Positions 15,799 through 25,549 are shown, counted from the stretch's first letter. The stretch: 64,000 bases of DNA from Burkholderiales bacterium Ga0074133 (GCA_001464865.1 LNEG01000065.1:1-64000), one strand, 5' to 3'. A program made the numbers and translations. Notes: generated by a model from the letters alone, not told the origin.

Positions 15799-17112
15799 TC
15801 ACACAAATACATCGACGGAACGGTCTGACACGCGGCCCGTACCCGCAAGCCCGGCGCCAGCCGAGGGCACGGCGCTCACCTGTGCCTGCCGGGCATCGTC
15901 GCGACGGCGCTTCTGGTCAGATCCCCCACCTCCTCCATCCGAGTTCCTGGCGGACGAAGTCCCCACGGACATGCCTGAGAGCACAAGCCCTTCGCCACGA
16001 AGCAGATCACTCAACTGCAGCATGCTGCGGTCCAGGATCTCGCGGGTCTGCTCCTGATCACTTCGGAAAGTGACGTGGGCCTCGTTGCCCGACAACGTGA
16101 CGGACACCTCCACCGGTTGCCCGTCGCGGGTGACTGTCAGTTCAGCGTTCTGCGTCTCCTGATTGACCCAGTACGCCACCTGTTCAGCCAATTGGTCCTC
16201 CACGCTCGCCTGTGCCGGGTCTCCCGGGGCAACCGCACCGTCCAGGGTCTCGAAGACAGGGCCACCACCGGGCTCCGTCAGCGCTCCCCCGCCGTAACCC
16301 GGGTCGCGCGGACCGGCATCGCCGCCAGACGCTCGCGCACTGCCTTCTTGTCCGGCACCGGTGCCAACGCCCACCAGTTCGCCCGGCATCCCTGCCAGCT
16401 CTGCAGCCAACGGGACACTGCCCACAAAACGTTCAACCGACGCGCCAAATCTCCCCAGACCCGTTGCCAGTGCCTCCATTGGAACTGCTGCCACCAGTGG
16501 GCCCAATGGCTGAGCCTGCACCCGGTCTGATGCCGCAGCCATCCGCGATGCCATCACGTCCGCGGCCGGGTCGGGCCGTTGCGCCCCGGCACCGTTGGGT
16601 CGCGCGAATGCGCGCCCATGGCCAGCGCCGGAACCAAGGGTAGGACCTGCACGCATATCGGCAGACGCATCCAGCAAAATGGTTTCAGCCACCAGCCCCT
16701 GGGCGCGGCTACCCGTCTTCGAAAGCAGAACATCCTGAATACCGGCCCCGCCGAATTCACCGCCAGCATCGGAGCGTCCCCGCATGAGGCCCAAGGCTGA
16801 CGAAGATCGGTCCTCAGGGACCAGCAACCCTTGCCAGGCAGCCAGGGTTGCGGCGTCTGCGTTCTGCGTGTCCGCCTCGCCCGGAACCGCATCGGGCACC
16901 AATGCGTCACCCGCAGCTTGCGTTGCGGCGCCCGCTCCCTGCGCATCGGTCAAGCCGGCCAGCAGAGCCAGAAAATCGCCGGGGTTCGCGCTCGTCATTG
17001 CGTTCGCCGTACCAGGTGCGCCGCCCTTGGCCTTCTGGGCGTGTGCAGCGGCTTGTGCGGATGGCTGGGAGGCCGGTCCGGGCTGTGAGGCGTGGGCGCG
17101 TGTTGCTTCCAT
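15799..17112 (-). CDS. fliK: flagellar hook-length control protein FliK
   Basis: A protein of 437 aa. A long Ala/Gly-rich, low-complexity N-terminal ruler region leads to the conserved C-terminal domain (about 320-415: VAYWVNQETQNAELTVT, PVEVSVTLSGNEAHVTFRS, LLRGEGLVLSGMSV). That domain interacts with FlhB to switch export from hook to filament proteins. The ATG at 17112 lies two bases after the fliJ stop with AGGAG 9 bases upstream; a TTG two codons earlier is also open. The N-terminal part is not conserved enough to identify on its own. Confidence 0.92.
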   Translation of the reverse strand: MEATRAHASQPGPASQPSAQAAAHAQKAKGGAPGTANAMTSANPGDFLALLAGLTDAQGAGAATQAAGDALVPDAVPGEADTQNADAATLAAWQGLLVPEDRSSSALGLMRGRSDAGGEFGGAGIQDVLLSKTGSRAQGLVAETILLDASADMRAGPTLGSGAGHGRAFARPNGAGAQRPDPAADVMASRMAAASDRVQAQPLGPLVAAVPMEALATGLGRFGASVERFVGSVPLAAELAGMPGELVGVGTGAGQEGSARASGGDAGPRDPGYGGGALTEPGGGPVFETLDGAVAPGDPAQASVEDQLAEQVAYWVNQETQNAELTVTRDGQPVEVSVTLSGNEAHVTFRSDQEQTREILDRSMLQLSDLLRGEGLVLSGMSVGTSSARNSDGGGGGSDQKRRRDDARQAQVSAVPSAGAGLAGTGRVSDRSVDVFV

Positions 17113-17114
17113 GA

Positions 17115-17564
17115 TCAATGCTCCTGGTTGGCCGAGCGGTACTGCAATGCAGCGCGTTCGTCCGTCTGTTTCTGATCGCGGCGCATGTCCTTGAGCTCAA
17201 GGTCTGCGCGGCGCTTGGCGACCACCTTGCAAAGGCTGGCGAGGCGTAGCTCTGCCTCCAGAAGCGCGCGCCTGGCGCCCGCCACCCTACTCTCGTGATC
17301 TCCCACCACGGTGGTCTGCAGGCCCGCGGCATGGCCCAGCCGGTCCATGAAGTGATAGTGGTGGTGCATCACTTCGGGCTTCATTTCCGTATCTGCCCGC
17401 ATGCCCCAACGGGCCTCGGTTTCCCGGGCGTAGTCCTGCAGTTGCTCCAGCTGCGAATGCGCAGCCTGCTGTGCCGCCAGCGTGGCCTGCAGGGCGCGTC
17501 GGGCATCGTCACGTTTGCGCGTGGCCACATCGACTGCAACGTGAAGTGAAGTGAGGCTGGACAT
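17115..17564 (-). CDS. fliJ: flagellar export chaperone FliJ
   Basis: A protein of 149 aa predicted almost wholly as coiled-coil helix rich in Ala, Arg, Gln and Glu, the FliJ plan. FliJ is the central stalk of the export ATPase and binds FliI and FlhA. Motifs such as ETEARWGMRADTEMKPEVMHHHYHFM are seen in FliJ of betaproteobacteria. It lies between fliI (35 bases away) and fliK. Confidence 0.88.
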   Translation of the reverse strand: MSSLTSLHVAVDVATRKRDDARRALQATLAAQQAAHSQLEQLQDYARETEARWGMRADTEMKPEVMHHHYHFMDRLGHAAGLQTTVVGDHESRVAGARRALLEAELRLASLCKVVAKRRADLELKDMRRDQKQTDERAALQYRSANQEH

Positions 17565-17599
17565 CGTGAGTCACCCGGTCGTGAAAATGGCGGGCGCCG

Positions 17600-18994
17600 T
17601 CAGTGGCCCACCACGGCCGCCATGCCGACAACGCTCTGCTCCAGCGAAGCGGCTTCAAACATGTCCTGCTGCAGGAATCCGGCCATCTGGGGCTGCAGTC
17701 GAATGGCTTCATCCAGCGCGGGGTCCGACCCGCTCATGTACGCGCCCACCTGGACCAGATCGCGGCTCTTCTGGTAGCGGGAATACGTCGCGCGAAAGCG
17801 CCGCGCAAGGTCGAAGTGCTCGCGATCGACAACGTTGTGCATCACACGGGAGGCAGACTGCTCGATATCGATGGCCGGAAAGTGGCCTGTTTCGGCCAGT
17901 GCACGTGACAGCACGATATGGCCATCCAGAATGGCACGCGCAGCATCGGCAATCGGGTCCTGCTGGTCATCCCCCTCGGACAGGACCGTATAGAAGGCCG
18001 TGATCGAACCGACGCCATGCAGCCCGTTACCGCTGCGTTCCACCAGTTGGGGCAGCTTGGCAAAACATGAGGGTGGGTACCCCTTGGTGGCAGGCGGCTC
18101 ACCAATGGCCAGCGCGATTTCCCGCTGCGCCATGGCATAGCGGGTCAGCGAATCCATGAGCAAAAGCACATGGCGACCCTTGTCCCTAAAGTGCTCGGCC
18201 ACCGCGGTGGCATAGGCGGCACCCTGCATGCGCAGCAGCGGAGGCGCATCCGCTGGCGCGGCCACCACCACCGACCGTGCCCGACCTTCTGGCCCCAGGA
18301 TGTCCTCGATGAATTCCTTGACCTCACGGCCCCGCTCACCGATAAGCCCGACCACGATGACATCCGCCTGCGTGTACCGGGCCATCATGCCCAGGAGCAC
18401 GCTTTTTCCCACACCCGAGCCTGCAAACAGACCCAGGCGCTGGCCTCGCCCCACGGTCAGCAGCGCATTGATGGCGCGCACTCCCGTATCGAGCGTTTCG
18501 CGCACGGGCGACCGGTCCATGGCATTGATCTGACGCCGGCCCATGGGCTCAGCCACCACATTGATGACAGGCCCCTGGTGATCCAGAGGAATTCCCTGCG
18601 CATCCACCACCCGGCCCAGCAGTCCGTCGCCCATGGGCAATCGCAGCACGCCGGCGCGCTGAACTGCCGCGGCAGGTTCGCCAAGGCGTGGCGTGGGGAC
18701 ATACGGTGCAGCAGGAACTACGCTGGCCCCACTGGAAAGCCCATGGATGTCTCCCGCAGGCATGAGGAACGCGCGATCGCCCGAAAAGCCGACCACCTCG
18801 GCGAGCATCGGAGCGTGCCCAGGCATCTGGACCATGCACTGCGAGCCCACAGGTACGCGGATCCCGGCCGCTTCAAGGACGAGCCCCGTCAGACGCGTCA
18901 GCGTTCCGCGCGACTCCAGATCCACGGTATCAGCGGCACGCGCGCGCGCCTCAGCGATGAACTGCATCCACGAAGCAGCAGTTTCAACGGCCAT
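17600..18994 (-). CDS. fliI: flagellum-specific ATP synthase FliI
   Basis: A protein of 464 aa, the cytoplasmic ATPase that feeds substrates to the flagellar export gate. Walker A AGSGVGKS is at about 191-198, Walker [19 protein letters not shown] follows, and the [10 protein letters not shown] and [15 protein letters not shown] segments are typical. The reading frame is open 37 codons further upstream, but the ATG at 18994 shares a base with the fliH stop (TGATG) and has AAGGGG upstream. It lies between fliH and fliJ. Confidence 0.97.
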   Translation of the reverse strand: MAVETAASWMQFIAEARARAADTVDLESRGTLTRLTGLVLEAAGIRVPVGSQCMVQMPGHAPMLAEVVGFSGDRAFLMPAGDIHGLSSGASVVPAAPYVPTPRLGEPAAAVQRAGVLRLPMGDGLLGRVVDAQGIPLDHQGPVINVVAEPMGRRQINAMDRSPVRETLDTGVRAINALLTVGRGQRLGLFAGSGVGKSVLLGMMARYTQADVIVVGLIGERGREVKEFIEDILGPEGRARSVVVAAPADAPPLLRMQGAAYATAVAEHFRDKGRHVLLLMDSLTRYAMAQREIALAIGEPPATKGYPPSCFAKLPQLVERSGNGLHGVGSITAFYTVLSEGDDQQDPIADAARAILDGHIVLSRALAETGHFPAIDIEQSASRVMHNVVDREHFDLARRFRATYSRYQKSRDLVQVGAYMSGSDPALDEAIRLQPQMAGFLQQDMFEAASLEQSVVGMAAVVGH

Positions 18995-19710
18995 CAGGGC
19001 GCCCCTTCCTGCCACGCGGATTCCAGCCCCAGTGCGGACACTGCGCGCTCCCAGCGCTTGCCCAGCGTGGCGTCGATCACGGTACCCGAGGATTCGACCA
19101 GGCATCCTCCTGGCAGCACGGTCGCATCCGCAACCCAGCGCATGCCTGGCCCGCCCGCATCTTCGCTCAGGGCGTCGCCCACAGACTCCATATCGACCGG
19201 ATTGAGCCTGACCACTGCCGGCCGTCCCTCGGTCACCAGCATGCCGATCGCCTCACGCACCACCGGCTGCAGGACATTCGGATTGACCGAGATTTCCTGG
19301 CGGACGACCTGGCGTGCGATGTCGCAGGCCAGTGCCAACACCTGCCGGGCCATCTCCTGCTGCATCTCGCCCAGGCTCGCATCCAGGGCCTGCATCACCC
19401 CCTGCAGCCGCTGCGCCGCTTCCCGGCCCTGGTTGTCGATGTATTCATCCATGCGGCGTTGCCACTCCAGCGCTGTCTGCGCCTGCCCCTGGGCAAAGCC
19501 TTCTGCAAAGGCATCATCGCAAGCCTGCTGCACAAGCGCTTGCTGCGTGGCCTCGTCAGGTTCAGCGGGGAGTTCCACCGCAGGGATCTCATCATCTTCG
19601 GGCTCCTGGATACCGGAGCCATCCACGGCACCGAACCTCCATTGCGTGACGAGGCCGACCTCCTCGCTCGGGATGAAGCGCGAATAGGCGCGATGGCTAG
19701 ACGAAGGCAT
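18994..19710 (-). CDS. fliH: flagellar assembly protein FliH
   Basis: A protein of 238 aa. FliH dimers bind FliI and tether it to FliN. An acidic N-terminal region is followed by an Ala/Gln-rich helical stretch ([21 protein letters not shown]) and a C-terminal domain resembling ATPase delta/E subunits ([14 protein letters not shown]). The ATG at 19710 overlaps the fliG end by 14 bases and has GGTG upstream; a TTG six codons earlier is also open. It lies between fliG and fliI. Confidence 0.92.
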   Translation of the reverse strand: MPSSSHRAYSRFIPSEEVGLVTQWRFGAVDGSGIQEPEDDEIPAVELPAEPDEATQQALVQQACDDAFAEGFAQGQAQTALEWQRRMDEYIDNQGREAAQRLQGVMQALDASLGEMQQEMARQVLALACDIARQVVRQEISVNPNVLQPVVREAIGMLVTEGRPAVVRLNPVDMESVGDALSEDAGGPGMRWVADATVLPGGCLVESSGTVIDATLGKRWERAVSALGLESAWQEGAP

Positions 19711-20692
19711 CGTCACCACCTGCAGCAATCACGATCTGGCCTTCGTCGGACAGGCGGCGTACCGTCTTGAGGATTTCCTTTTGCTGCGCTTCGACTTCGG
19801 ACAGGCGCATGGGGCCACGCGACTCCAGGTCCTCGCGCAAGGCTTCGGCTGCGCGGGAAGACATGTTGGACAGGAATTTTTCGCGCAGCTCGGGTACCGC
19901 GCCCTTGAGTGCCACGATGAGCGTCTCGGAAGCCACTTCCTTGAGAACCGTCTGGATGGACTTGTCGTCGAGCTTGAGGATGTCCTCGAACACGAACATC
20001 TTGTCCATGATCTTCTGGGCCAGATCCGGGTCGTACCCGCGGATGGACTCCAGCACCACGGCGTCCATGTTGCCGCCCAGGAGGTTGATGATTTCGGCTG
20101 CAGCCTTGACCCCGCCCAGCGAACTCTTGCGGATCTTGTCGCCGCCGGCAAGCACCTTGAAAAGCACTTCGTTGAGGTCCTTGAGCGCGGTCGGCTGGAT
20201 CCCTTCCAGCGTGGCTACGCGCAACAGGATTTCGCTGCGCTGGCGATCGGTCAGGTGCATCAGGATGCCTGACGCCTGATCGCTGTCGAGATGGACCAGG
20301 ATGGCAGCGACGATCTGGGGATGCTCGTTGCGCAGCAGCTCGGCGACCGAGAGCGGGTCCATCCACTTGAGGCTTTCGATGCCCGATACGTCTCCGCCCT
20401 GCAGGATCCGGTCAATCAGCAGACCGGCCTTGTCGTCGCCCAGGGCGCGCTTGAGCACGGCGCGCACGTAGTTGCCCGTGTCCGACACCAGCAGGCTCTG
20501 GGCCGAAGCTGCGTTGGAAAACTTGTTGATGACCTCGTCCACCTTTTCGCGGGAGACAGAGCGCATGCGGGCAATCGTCTCGCCCAGCTTTTGCACTTCC
20601 TTGGGCGAGAAGTGCTTGAATACCTCGGCCGCTTCTTCCTCGCCGAGAGACATCAGCATGATGGCGGCGTCGTGGAGTCCTTGGTCGTCCAT
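19697..20692 (-). CDS. fliG: flagellar motor switch protein FliG
   Basis: A protein of 331 aa. It joins the MS ring to the C ring and meets the stator. The N-terminal FliF-binding domain, middle domain with EHPQIVAAILVHLDSDQAS, and C-terminal torque domain are all present. The C-terminal domain has MFVFEDILKLDDKSIQTVLKEV and the charged helix LREKFLSNMSSRAAEALRED. Length and order are standard. It follows fliF by 21 bases and overlaps fliH. Confidence 0.97.
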   Translation of the reverse strand: MDDQGLHDAAIMLMSLGEEEAAEVFKHFSPKEVQKLGETIARMRSVSREKVDEVINKFSNAASAQSLLVSDTGNYVRAVLKRALGDDKAGLLIDRILQGGDVSGIESLKWMDPLSVAELLRNEHPQIVAAILVHLDSDQASGILMHLTDRQRSEILLRVATLEGIQPTALKDLNEVLFKVLAGGDKIRKSSLGGVKAAAEIINLLGGNMDAVVLESIRGYDPDLAQKIMDKMFVFEDILKLDDKSIQTVLKEVASETLIVALKGAVPELREKFLSNMSSRAAEALREDLESRGPMRLSEVEAQQKEILKTVRRLSDEGQIVIAAGGDDAFV

Positions 20693-20713
20693 GGTTGTCG
20701 TCCGGGCAGGCCG

Positions 20714-22414
20714 TCAGGCGGGTTCGCCGTTGAGCCAGGTCTTCAGGATGTTGGCCACTGCCATCGGGTTCTCCTTGGCGAGCACCCGCGCATCTTCCAG
20801 GCGCAGCTGCTCCGGCGTGGCCACGGCGGCTTCTTCCTTGCGGCCCGGCGATGGCAGCGCCGGGCGCTCGGGGGTGTCTGCTTCGAGAGCATCTAGCTGG
20901 GCACCGGGCACCGGCACGGCGTCGAGCTTTTCCACTTTGGTGCCGCCCTTGAGTGCCGGCCGCACCAGGCCCAGGAGCACCATGGCACCGAACAACAGTG
21001 CCCCCACAGGCCACGCCAGGCTGCGGGCCAGTTCGATGGTTTCGGGCTGCTTCCACACCGGCACTTCATTGGCGGGCGTCACCGAAACCTGGAACGGCGT
21101 GTTCATCAGGTTCACGGAGTCACCGCGCTCGCGGTTGAAGCCGATGGTTTCGCGCACCAGCGCCGTCATCTGCTCCACCTGCTCGGGCGACAGCGCCTTG
21201 GTCACCGGCTTGCCCTTTTCCTCGGTGGACTGGTAGTTGACCACGACCGCAGCGCTCAGCCGCTTGACGGCCCCCGTGCTGCCGCGGGTCACGCGGACCG
21301 TCTTGTCGACCTCGTAGTTGGTGGTGGACTCGCGCTTGCTGGTCTGCTCTTCGGCGCCCTGCTGGCCGGCGGCATTGGGAGCAGGGTTGGCGCCGTTGAC
21401 CGGTGCGGCAGCCGGTGCAGGCGGCTGGTTTGCCACCGCGCCGGGAACGCCAGTCGCCGTCTTGTTGGAACTGCCACGGCTTTCCAGTACCTGCTGGCTG
21501 CGAATGGCGCTCGCATCCGGCGTCTGGTTGGGGCGGAACTGCTCGGAGGTGGACTCCGTCTGGGTGAAATCAACCTCTGCAGTGACCTGTGCCTTGACGT
21601 TGTTGCGGCCCACCACAGGCTCCAGGATGTCCATGATGCGGCGGGTGTACTGTTGCTCCAGCTGCTGCACATACAGCAGCTGCTGGGCATTCACCTCGGC
21701 ACCGGCACCCCCTTCCGGAGTCTGGGAGAGCAGCTTGCCGGTATCGTCCAGCACGCTCACGGCCGAAGGGGTCAGCTCCGGCACGCTCGAAGCCACCAGA
21801 TGGACGATCCCCGCGAGCTGCGCGCGGTCCAGCACGCGGCCCGGGTGCAGGCTGACCAGCACCGAAGCCGACGGTTTTTGCTGCTCGCGGAAAAAGCCGT
21901 TCTGGTTGGGAAGCGCCAGGTGCACGCGCGCACCTTGCACGGACGACAAGGCCTGGATGGAGCGGGTGAGTTCACCCTCCAGACCCCGCTGGAAATTGAG
22001 CCGCTCCTGAAACTGCGTCATGCCAAACTTGCTGGCCTCCATCAGTTCGAAACCGGCCACCGAGCCTTTGGGCAGCCCCTGGGTGGCCAGCCGCAGCCGC
22101 ACGTCGTGCACCCGATCTGCCGGAATCAGGATGGCACCGCCGCCGTCGGCATGCTTGTAGGGCACGTTCATCTGGGACAACTGGGCCACGATGGCGCCCC
22201 CGTCCTTGTCGTTCAGGTTGGCGAACAGCACCCGGTAGTCGGGCTGGCGGCCAAACACGATGGCTGCCACGGCAATGGCCACCAGCAGCGCAATGCCCAC
22301 CCCCAGACGCATGCGCTGGGCCCGATCCAGCGCAGACATCCGCTGCAGCCATGAGGGGCCGGCAGACGGGGTGGCGAGAGGAATTTCAGCAACAGCAGAC
22401 ATCTTGCGTTCCAT
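20714..22414 (-). CDS. fliF: flagellar MS-ring protein FliF
   Basis: A protein of 566 aa that forms the MS ring in the inner membrane. Two membrane segments are visible, near 35-55 (LGVGIALLVAIAVAAIVFG) and near 465-485 (LAWPVGALLFGAMVLLGLV). Between them are the ring-building motifs (VPYKHADGGGAILIPADRV, RVHLALPNQNGFFREQQ). The C-terminus binds FliG. The ATG at 22414 lacks a good ribosome binding site; the ATG four codons later has GGAA upstream and may be the real start. It is the first gene of the fliFGHIJK operon and divergent from fliE. Confidence 0.97.
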   Translation of the reverse strand: MERKMSAVAEIPLATPSAGPSWLQRMSALDRAQRMRLGVGIALLVAIAVAAIVFGRQPDYRVLFANLNDKDGGAIVAQLSQMNVPYKHADGGGAILIPADRVHDVRLRLATQGLPKGSVAGFELMEASKFGMTQFQERLNFQRGLEGELTRSIQALSSVQGARVHLALPNQNGFFREQQKPSASVLVSLHPGRVLDRAQLAGIVHLVASSVPELTPSAVSVLDDTGKLLSQTPEGGAGAEVNAQQLLYVQQLEQQYTRRIMDILEPVVGRNNVKAQVTAEVDFTQTESTSEQFRPNQTPDASAIRSQQVLESRGSSNKTATGVPGAVANQPPAPAAAPVNGANPAPNAAGQQGAEEQTSKRESTTNYEVDKTVRVTRGSTGAVKRLSAAVVVNYQSTEEKGKPVTKALSPEQVEQMTALVRETIGFNRERGDSVNLMNTPFQVSVTPANEVPVWKQPETIELARSLAWPVGALLFGAMVLLGLVRPALKGGTKVEKLDAVPVPGAQLDALEADTPERPALPSPGRKEEAAVATPEQLRLEDARVLAKENPMAVANILKTWLNGEPA

Positions 22415-22576
22415 GAGGACTGGCCCGGCGACGGAGCTGGGCGTGGGACCGATTATTCGGCCACAGGCCCTGAATGTTCGCTCGATAAGGCGCTGGTTTG
22501 TCCATCATTTCGCCAAGATGGCAGCGCCTGCGATGGCTACGATACCCAGCATACCGCCATTCCCCACGGACACGCC
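22415..22576. promoter_or_regulatory. fliF-fliE divergent control region
   Basis: These 162 bases must hold the promoters for both fliF and fliE. I see an imperfect inverted repeat (ATTCGGCC … GGCCCTGAAT, about 22454-22475) but no convincing sigma70, sigma28 or sigma54 boxes. It is recorded as a control region by position. Confidence 0.4.
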
Positions 22577-22888
22577 ATGGACCTACGCATCTCAAGCTCT
22601 ACCGCTCCCCTCACGGGTGCAGGCCTGACGCGCCGTGCTGCAGCGCCGCAAAACGAGGGCTCGGACGTCGGATTCTCAGGCGCCCTCAAAGGGGCCCTGC
22701 AATCGGTGAGCGCCGCACAGAACCGCTCGGCCGACCTGCAAAAAGAGGTCCAGATGGACAATCCGTCCGTCAGCCTGGAAGAAACCATGGTCGCCATACA
22801 GAAGGCGCAAATCGGCTTTCAGGCCACCCTGCATGTACGCAACCGCATGGTGCAGGCGTACACCGACATCATGAACATGCAGGTTTAA
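22577..22888 (+). CDS. fliE: flagellar hook-basal body protein FliE
   Basis: A protein of 103 aa, the adaptor between the MS ring and the rod and an early export substrate. The C-terminal two thirds match the family (FSGALKGALQSVSAAQNRSA, SVSLEETMVAIQKAQIGFQA, VRNRMVQAYTDIMNMQV). It is transcribed alone, away from fliF, and ends at a bidirectional terminator shared with fliT. Confidence 0.95.
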   Translation: MDLRISSSTAPLTGAGLTRRAAAPQNEGSDVGFSGALKGALQSVSAAQNRSADLQKEVQMDNPSVSLEETMVAIQKAQIGFQATLHVRNRMVQAYTDIMNMQV

Positions 22889-22899
22889 ACGGCCTTATG

Positions 22900-22935
22900 C
22901 TATTAGTTTTATAGCAATAGAGCCAAATAAATCAA
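22900..22935 (+). repeat. AT-rich dispersed repeat, copy a
   Basis: The core CTATTAGTTTTATAGC (22900-22915) is followed by AATAGAGCCAAATAAA. The copy at 55032-55067 matches along its length (CTATTATAATGATAGC, then TATAGAGGCATATAAA). It stands out by its AT content just after the fliE stop. I recognise the family from Comamonadaceae intergenic DNA. Confidence 0.6.
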
Positions 22936-23039
22936 GGACCCAGGGGCATTTTCACCCCAAAAAGCGCCCTGTAGGGCCTGTAGCGCCTGATGGAGTGTCC
23001 CGACCGGCACCGACTTGCCCCCCCCGCCTCCACCCGCAA

Positions 23040-23064
23040 AAACGCCCTGCACTGCAGGGCGTTT
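23040..23064. terminator. bidirectional terminator between fliE and fliT
   Basis: AAACGCCCTG (23040-23049) and CAGGGCGTTT (23055-23064) pair perfectly around a 5-base loop. The A run on one side and T run on the other let it work for fliE on the plus strand and fliT on the minus strand. The rest of the 22889-23139 spacer holds the AT-rich repeat and GC-rich filler. Confidence 0.82.
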
Positions 23065-23139
23065 AGCGTTGTGGATGTGGGTGGCCACCACCCGTTCGCC
23101 GCTCCGCCGACGCAGCGGCCGGCTGGCACTGGCATCGCC

Positions 23140-23439
23140 TCAGTGCATCATCAGGGGCTGACCTTCAAACAGGTGCTCGAACTGGGCCAGCCAGGGTTCA
23201 GCCAGGGTACGGATCTGCGCATCGTTGCGCAGGATGCGCTGCATGATGCGCATCTTCTCGCGGCGGTGCTCCGGCAGCAGGTCGTGCTCCTGGGCCTTGA
23301 AACGCAGCTGCTCGATCAGTACGGCACAGGCCCCCTCATAGCGCACCACGCCATCCCAGTCCTTGAGGCGTGCGGCCTCCAGCATCTTGGCGCTGCTGTC
23401 CTCGATCGCCTTGTAGTAGTCAATCAGCATATGTGACAT
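23140..23439 (-). CDS. fliT: FliT-like flagellar protein
   Basis: A helical protein of 99 aa located directly after fliS, the usual place of fliT. FliT is an export chaperone for FliD and, in enterics, an anti-FlhDC factor. The sequence is only weakly conserved (MLIDYYKAIEDSSAKMLEAAR, DWDGVVRYEGACAVLIEQL), so the call rests on size, helical content and position. GGAGG overlaps the end of fliS and precedes the ATG. Confidence 0.68.
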   Translation of the reverse strand: MSHMLIDYYKAIEDSSAKMLEAARLKDWDGVVRYEGACAVLIEQLRFKAQEHDLLPEHRREKMRIMQRILRNDAQIRTLAEPWLAQFEHLFEGQPLMMH

Positions 23440-23442
23440 GTT

Positions 23443-23898
23443 TCAGGCCTCCACCAGCGCCGGCTGGCCAGAGGCGGGTGCTGGCGCGTCTGCCGCCAGC
23501 ACACCATTCTTCTTGATCTCGTTCCAGCCCTGCGCCACCGGCTCGATCAGCTTCATGACTTCCTGCATCATCGCGTCGTCGTTGCGGGCGTTGGCCAGGA
23601 TCAGGCGCTGCGTGCAGTAGTCGTACAGTGCACCGAGGTTGCTGGCGAGCTCGCCTCCGTCCACTCGGTCCAGGGCGGTGCTCAGACCTTCCTCAATGAT
23701 GCGCAGTGCTTTGGAAATGGCGTTGACCTTGCCCACCACGTCGCCGCGCGCCATGGCACCCCGTGCCGTGGCAATGGAGTTGAGTACGCCCTCATACAGA
23801 AGGCTGACCAGCTGGTGCTGGTCAATCGTATGCATGCTGGTTTCGATGTTGATACGCTGATAGGCGTTGGCTGCACGGGGGCTGTAGGCGCTGAACAT
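23443..23898 (-). CDS. fliS: flagellin export chaperone FliS
   Basis: A helical protein of 151 aa that binds the flagellin C-terminus and prevents premature polymerisation. Family motifs include ANAYQRINIETSM, QLVSLLYEGVLNSIATARGAM and GALYDYCTQRLILANARND. It lies between fliD and fliT. A perfect sigma28 -10 box lies 31 bases upstream of its start. Confidence 0.95.
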   Translation of the reverse strand: MFSAYSPRAANAYQRINIETSMHTIDQHQLVSLLYEGVLNSIATARGAMARGDVVGKVNAISKALRIIEEGLSTALDRVDGGELASNLGALYDYCTQRLILANARNDDAMMQEVMKLIEPVAQGWNEIKKNGVLAADAPAPASGQPALVEA

Positions 23899-23929
23899 GC
23901 TGTCAATCCTTCGAGGTTACTTACTGGTG

Positions 23930-23956
23930 TTATCGGCTGGCTCCAGGGAAACTGAA
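23930..23956 (-). promoter_or_regulatory. candidate sigma28 promoter for fliS-fliT
   Basis: On the minus strand, GCCGATAA (23937-23930) matches the sigma28 -10 consensus fully. TTCA (23956-23953) stands exactly 15 bases upstream in the place of TAAA and matches two of four bases. It lies in the short fliD-fliS spacer. Confidence 0.45.
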
Positions 23957-23967
23957 GCCCCCCGACA

Positions 23968-25425
23968 TCACCCGTTGGACTTGTTCCAGGCCGTCACCTG
24001 CTGCGTCACATAGGCATTGAGGCCGTTCAATGTGCTCAGCTGCTTGTCGAGCGCGTTGTAGCGCTGCGTGATGCGTTTTTCAAACGCATCCACCTTGTCG
24101 TTCACCCGCGACTGGTCCTGGCTGATGCGCTTGAGGCTCAGCTGCAGGTTGTCGTCCTTGGACTTGAAGAAACCGCTGTTGGAAAGCAGGTTGGTGGCAA
24201 GCGCCTTGACCTGCACAGCAATGCCGTCGGCAGCGCCTCCACCCGTGTTGCGAAACAGCCCCTTGACCGCATCGGGGCTGTCGGCCAGGGCCTTGCCCAG
24301 CTTGGCACTGTCCACTGCCAGGTTGCCGCCCAGGGCCTGCGTGATACCGATATCGGCCAGGCGCTGGAAAGCCCCGCCGCCTGTCGTGACCGACTGGACT
24401 GCCGAGCGCAGCGAATTCTGGAGCGTGATGGCCGTGGAGTCGCCTTGCAGCAGCCCCGCCGATTTGGTTTTCGGGTCGTACTTGGTGGCGTCCTGCAGTA
24501 ATTCGTTGATGGCGTTGTAGGCCTTCACGAATGCGTCGATGTTGGAACGAACGGCAGAGTCATCCTTGGCCACCGTGATCGCAATGGGCTTGCCCACTTC
24601 GGTCACCTGCTCGGCCTTGAAGGTCACACCCGAGATGGTGGTGGCGAACGTGTTGGTGGCCGAGCTGACGGATATCCCGTTGACCTTGGCGCGGGCATCT
24701 GCCGCCAGCGTGGTCGCCGTTGCATCCATCTGGGAAGTGGCCAGGCGGGACAGGCCCACCCCGTCCGAGTTTTCTGCGAACGACTGCCCGCCAGTGTCCC
24801 AACCTGCGCCCTCATTGACCGAGACACGGTAGCCCGCCATTTCGCCCGTTCCCTTGCCGCTGAGCAGCAACCGCTCGCCAGAGGCATCGGTCAGGATCGA
24901 GGCAGTCACTCCGGCATTGGCACCATTGATCTTGCTGGCGATGTCGGAAAGCTTGTCACCAGCACTGATCGTGATGTCGACCGGCTGGCCGCTCTGGGGG
25001 GTGAACGACGCAGGTGCCACGCTCCACTTGCCCAGCTCGAGCCGAAGGGTCCCCGCGCCCAGGGCGCCACCCACGGGCAGCAACGCAGCAGAAGCGGTGG
25101 CCTGCGCCTTCGCCATGCTCTGGACTTCGACATTGAAGGAAGTCGGCAACGTACCGCCCGCAGCACTGGCAGAAACGTACTTCGAATCCGAAGATGTGGT
25201 GGTGACGCCGTTCCAGCCCGTGACGCTGGTGAGCTTGCTGGCTGCATCCTGCAGCGTTGACACCAGCGATTTGATCTGCCCGAAAGCCGATATCTTGGTA
25301 TTGACGGTGGCCGCCTGGAGCTTGAGGGTGTCCAGGGGTCTTTTTTCGAGCGCGACCAGCTGGGAGATGATGCTTTTGACATCAAGCCCGTTGGTTCCCA
25401 CGCCGGGCGATGAAATGGTGGCCAT
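23968..25425 (-). CDS. fliD: flagellar filament cap protein FliD
   Basis: A protein of 485 aa that caps the filament and folds flagellin at the tip. It starts with ISSPGVGTNGLDVKSIISQL, typical of FliD_N, and ends with coiled segments of FliD_C (FKSKDDNLQLSLKRISQDQS, YNALDKQLSTLNGLNAYVTQ). The frame is open 38 codons further upstream, but AGGAGG lies 7 bases before the ATG at 25425. It lies between flagellin fliC1 and fliS. Confidence 0.96.
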   Translation of the reverse strand: MATISSPGVGTNGLDVKSIISQLVALEKRPLDTLKLQAATVNTKISAFGQIKSLVSTLQDAASKLTSVTGWNGVTTTSSDSKYVSASAAGGTLPTSFNVEVQSMAKAQATASAALLPVGGALGAGTLRLELGKWSVAPASFTPQSGQPVDITISAGDKLSDIASKINGANAGVTASILTDASGERLLLSGKGTGEMAGYRVSVNEGAGWDTGGQSFAENSDGVGLSRLATSQMDATATTLAADARAKVNGISVSSATNTFATTISGVTFKAEQVTEVGKPIAITVAKDDSAVRSNIDAFVKAYNAINELLQDATKYDPKTKSAGLLQGDSTAITLQNSLRSAVQSVTTGGGAFQRLADIGITQALGGNLAVDSAKLGKALADSPDAVKGLFRNTGGGAADGIAVQVKALATNLLSNSGFFKSKDDNLQLSLKRISQDQSRVNDKVDAFEKRITQRYNALDKQLSTLNGLNAYVTQQVTAWNKSNG

Positions 25426-25508
25426 ATAAACCTCCTGAACTGGTCCAACGGAAATTATGGCGCCGATTGGCGACAAGAAACGTCCGTAAACACGCCAGGA
25501 AACCCGTC

Positions 25509-25516
25509 TTATCGGG
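25509..25516 (-). promoter_or_regulatory. sigma28-like -10 box upstream of fliD
   Basis: CCCGATAA on the minus strand matches 7 of 8 bases of the sigma28 -10 consensus, 84 bases before the fliD start and after the fliC1 terminator. There is no recognisable TAAA at the right distance, so this is only a partial promoter match. Confidence 0.3.
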
Positions 25517-25549
25517 CGGTCCTGGCACCCGCCCTGCAAAAAGCCAAAT

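Noticed and set aside
18170-19687. 505-codon plus-strand frame opposite fliI and fliH
   Set aside because: Antisense shadow; fliI and fliH on the other strand are unmistakable.
23018-23025. Run of eight C residues as a possible phase-variation tract
   Set aside because: It lies in a spacer after a terminator, in no reading frame and not in a promoter.
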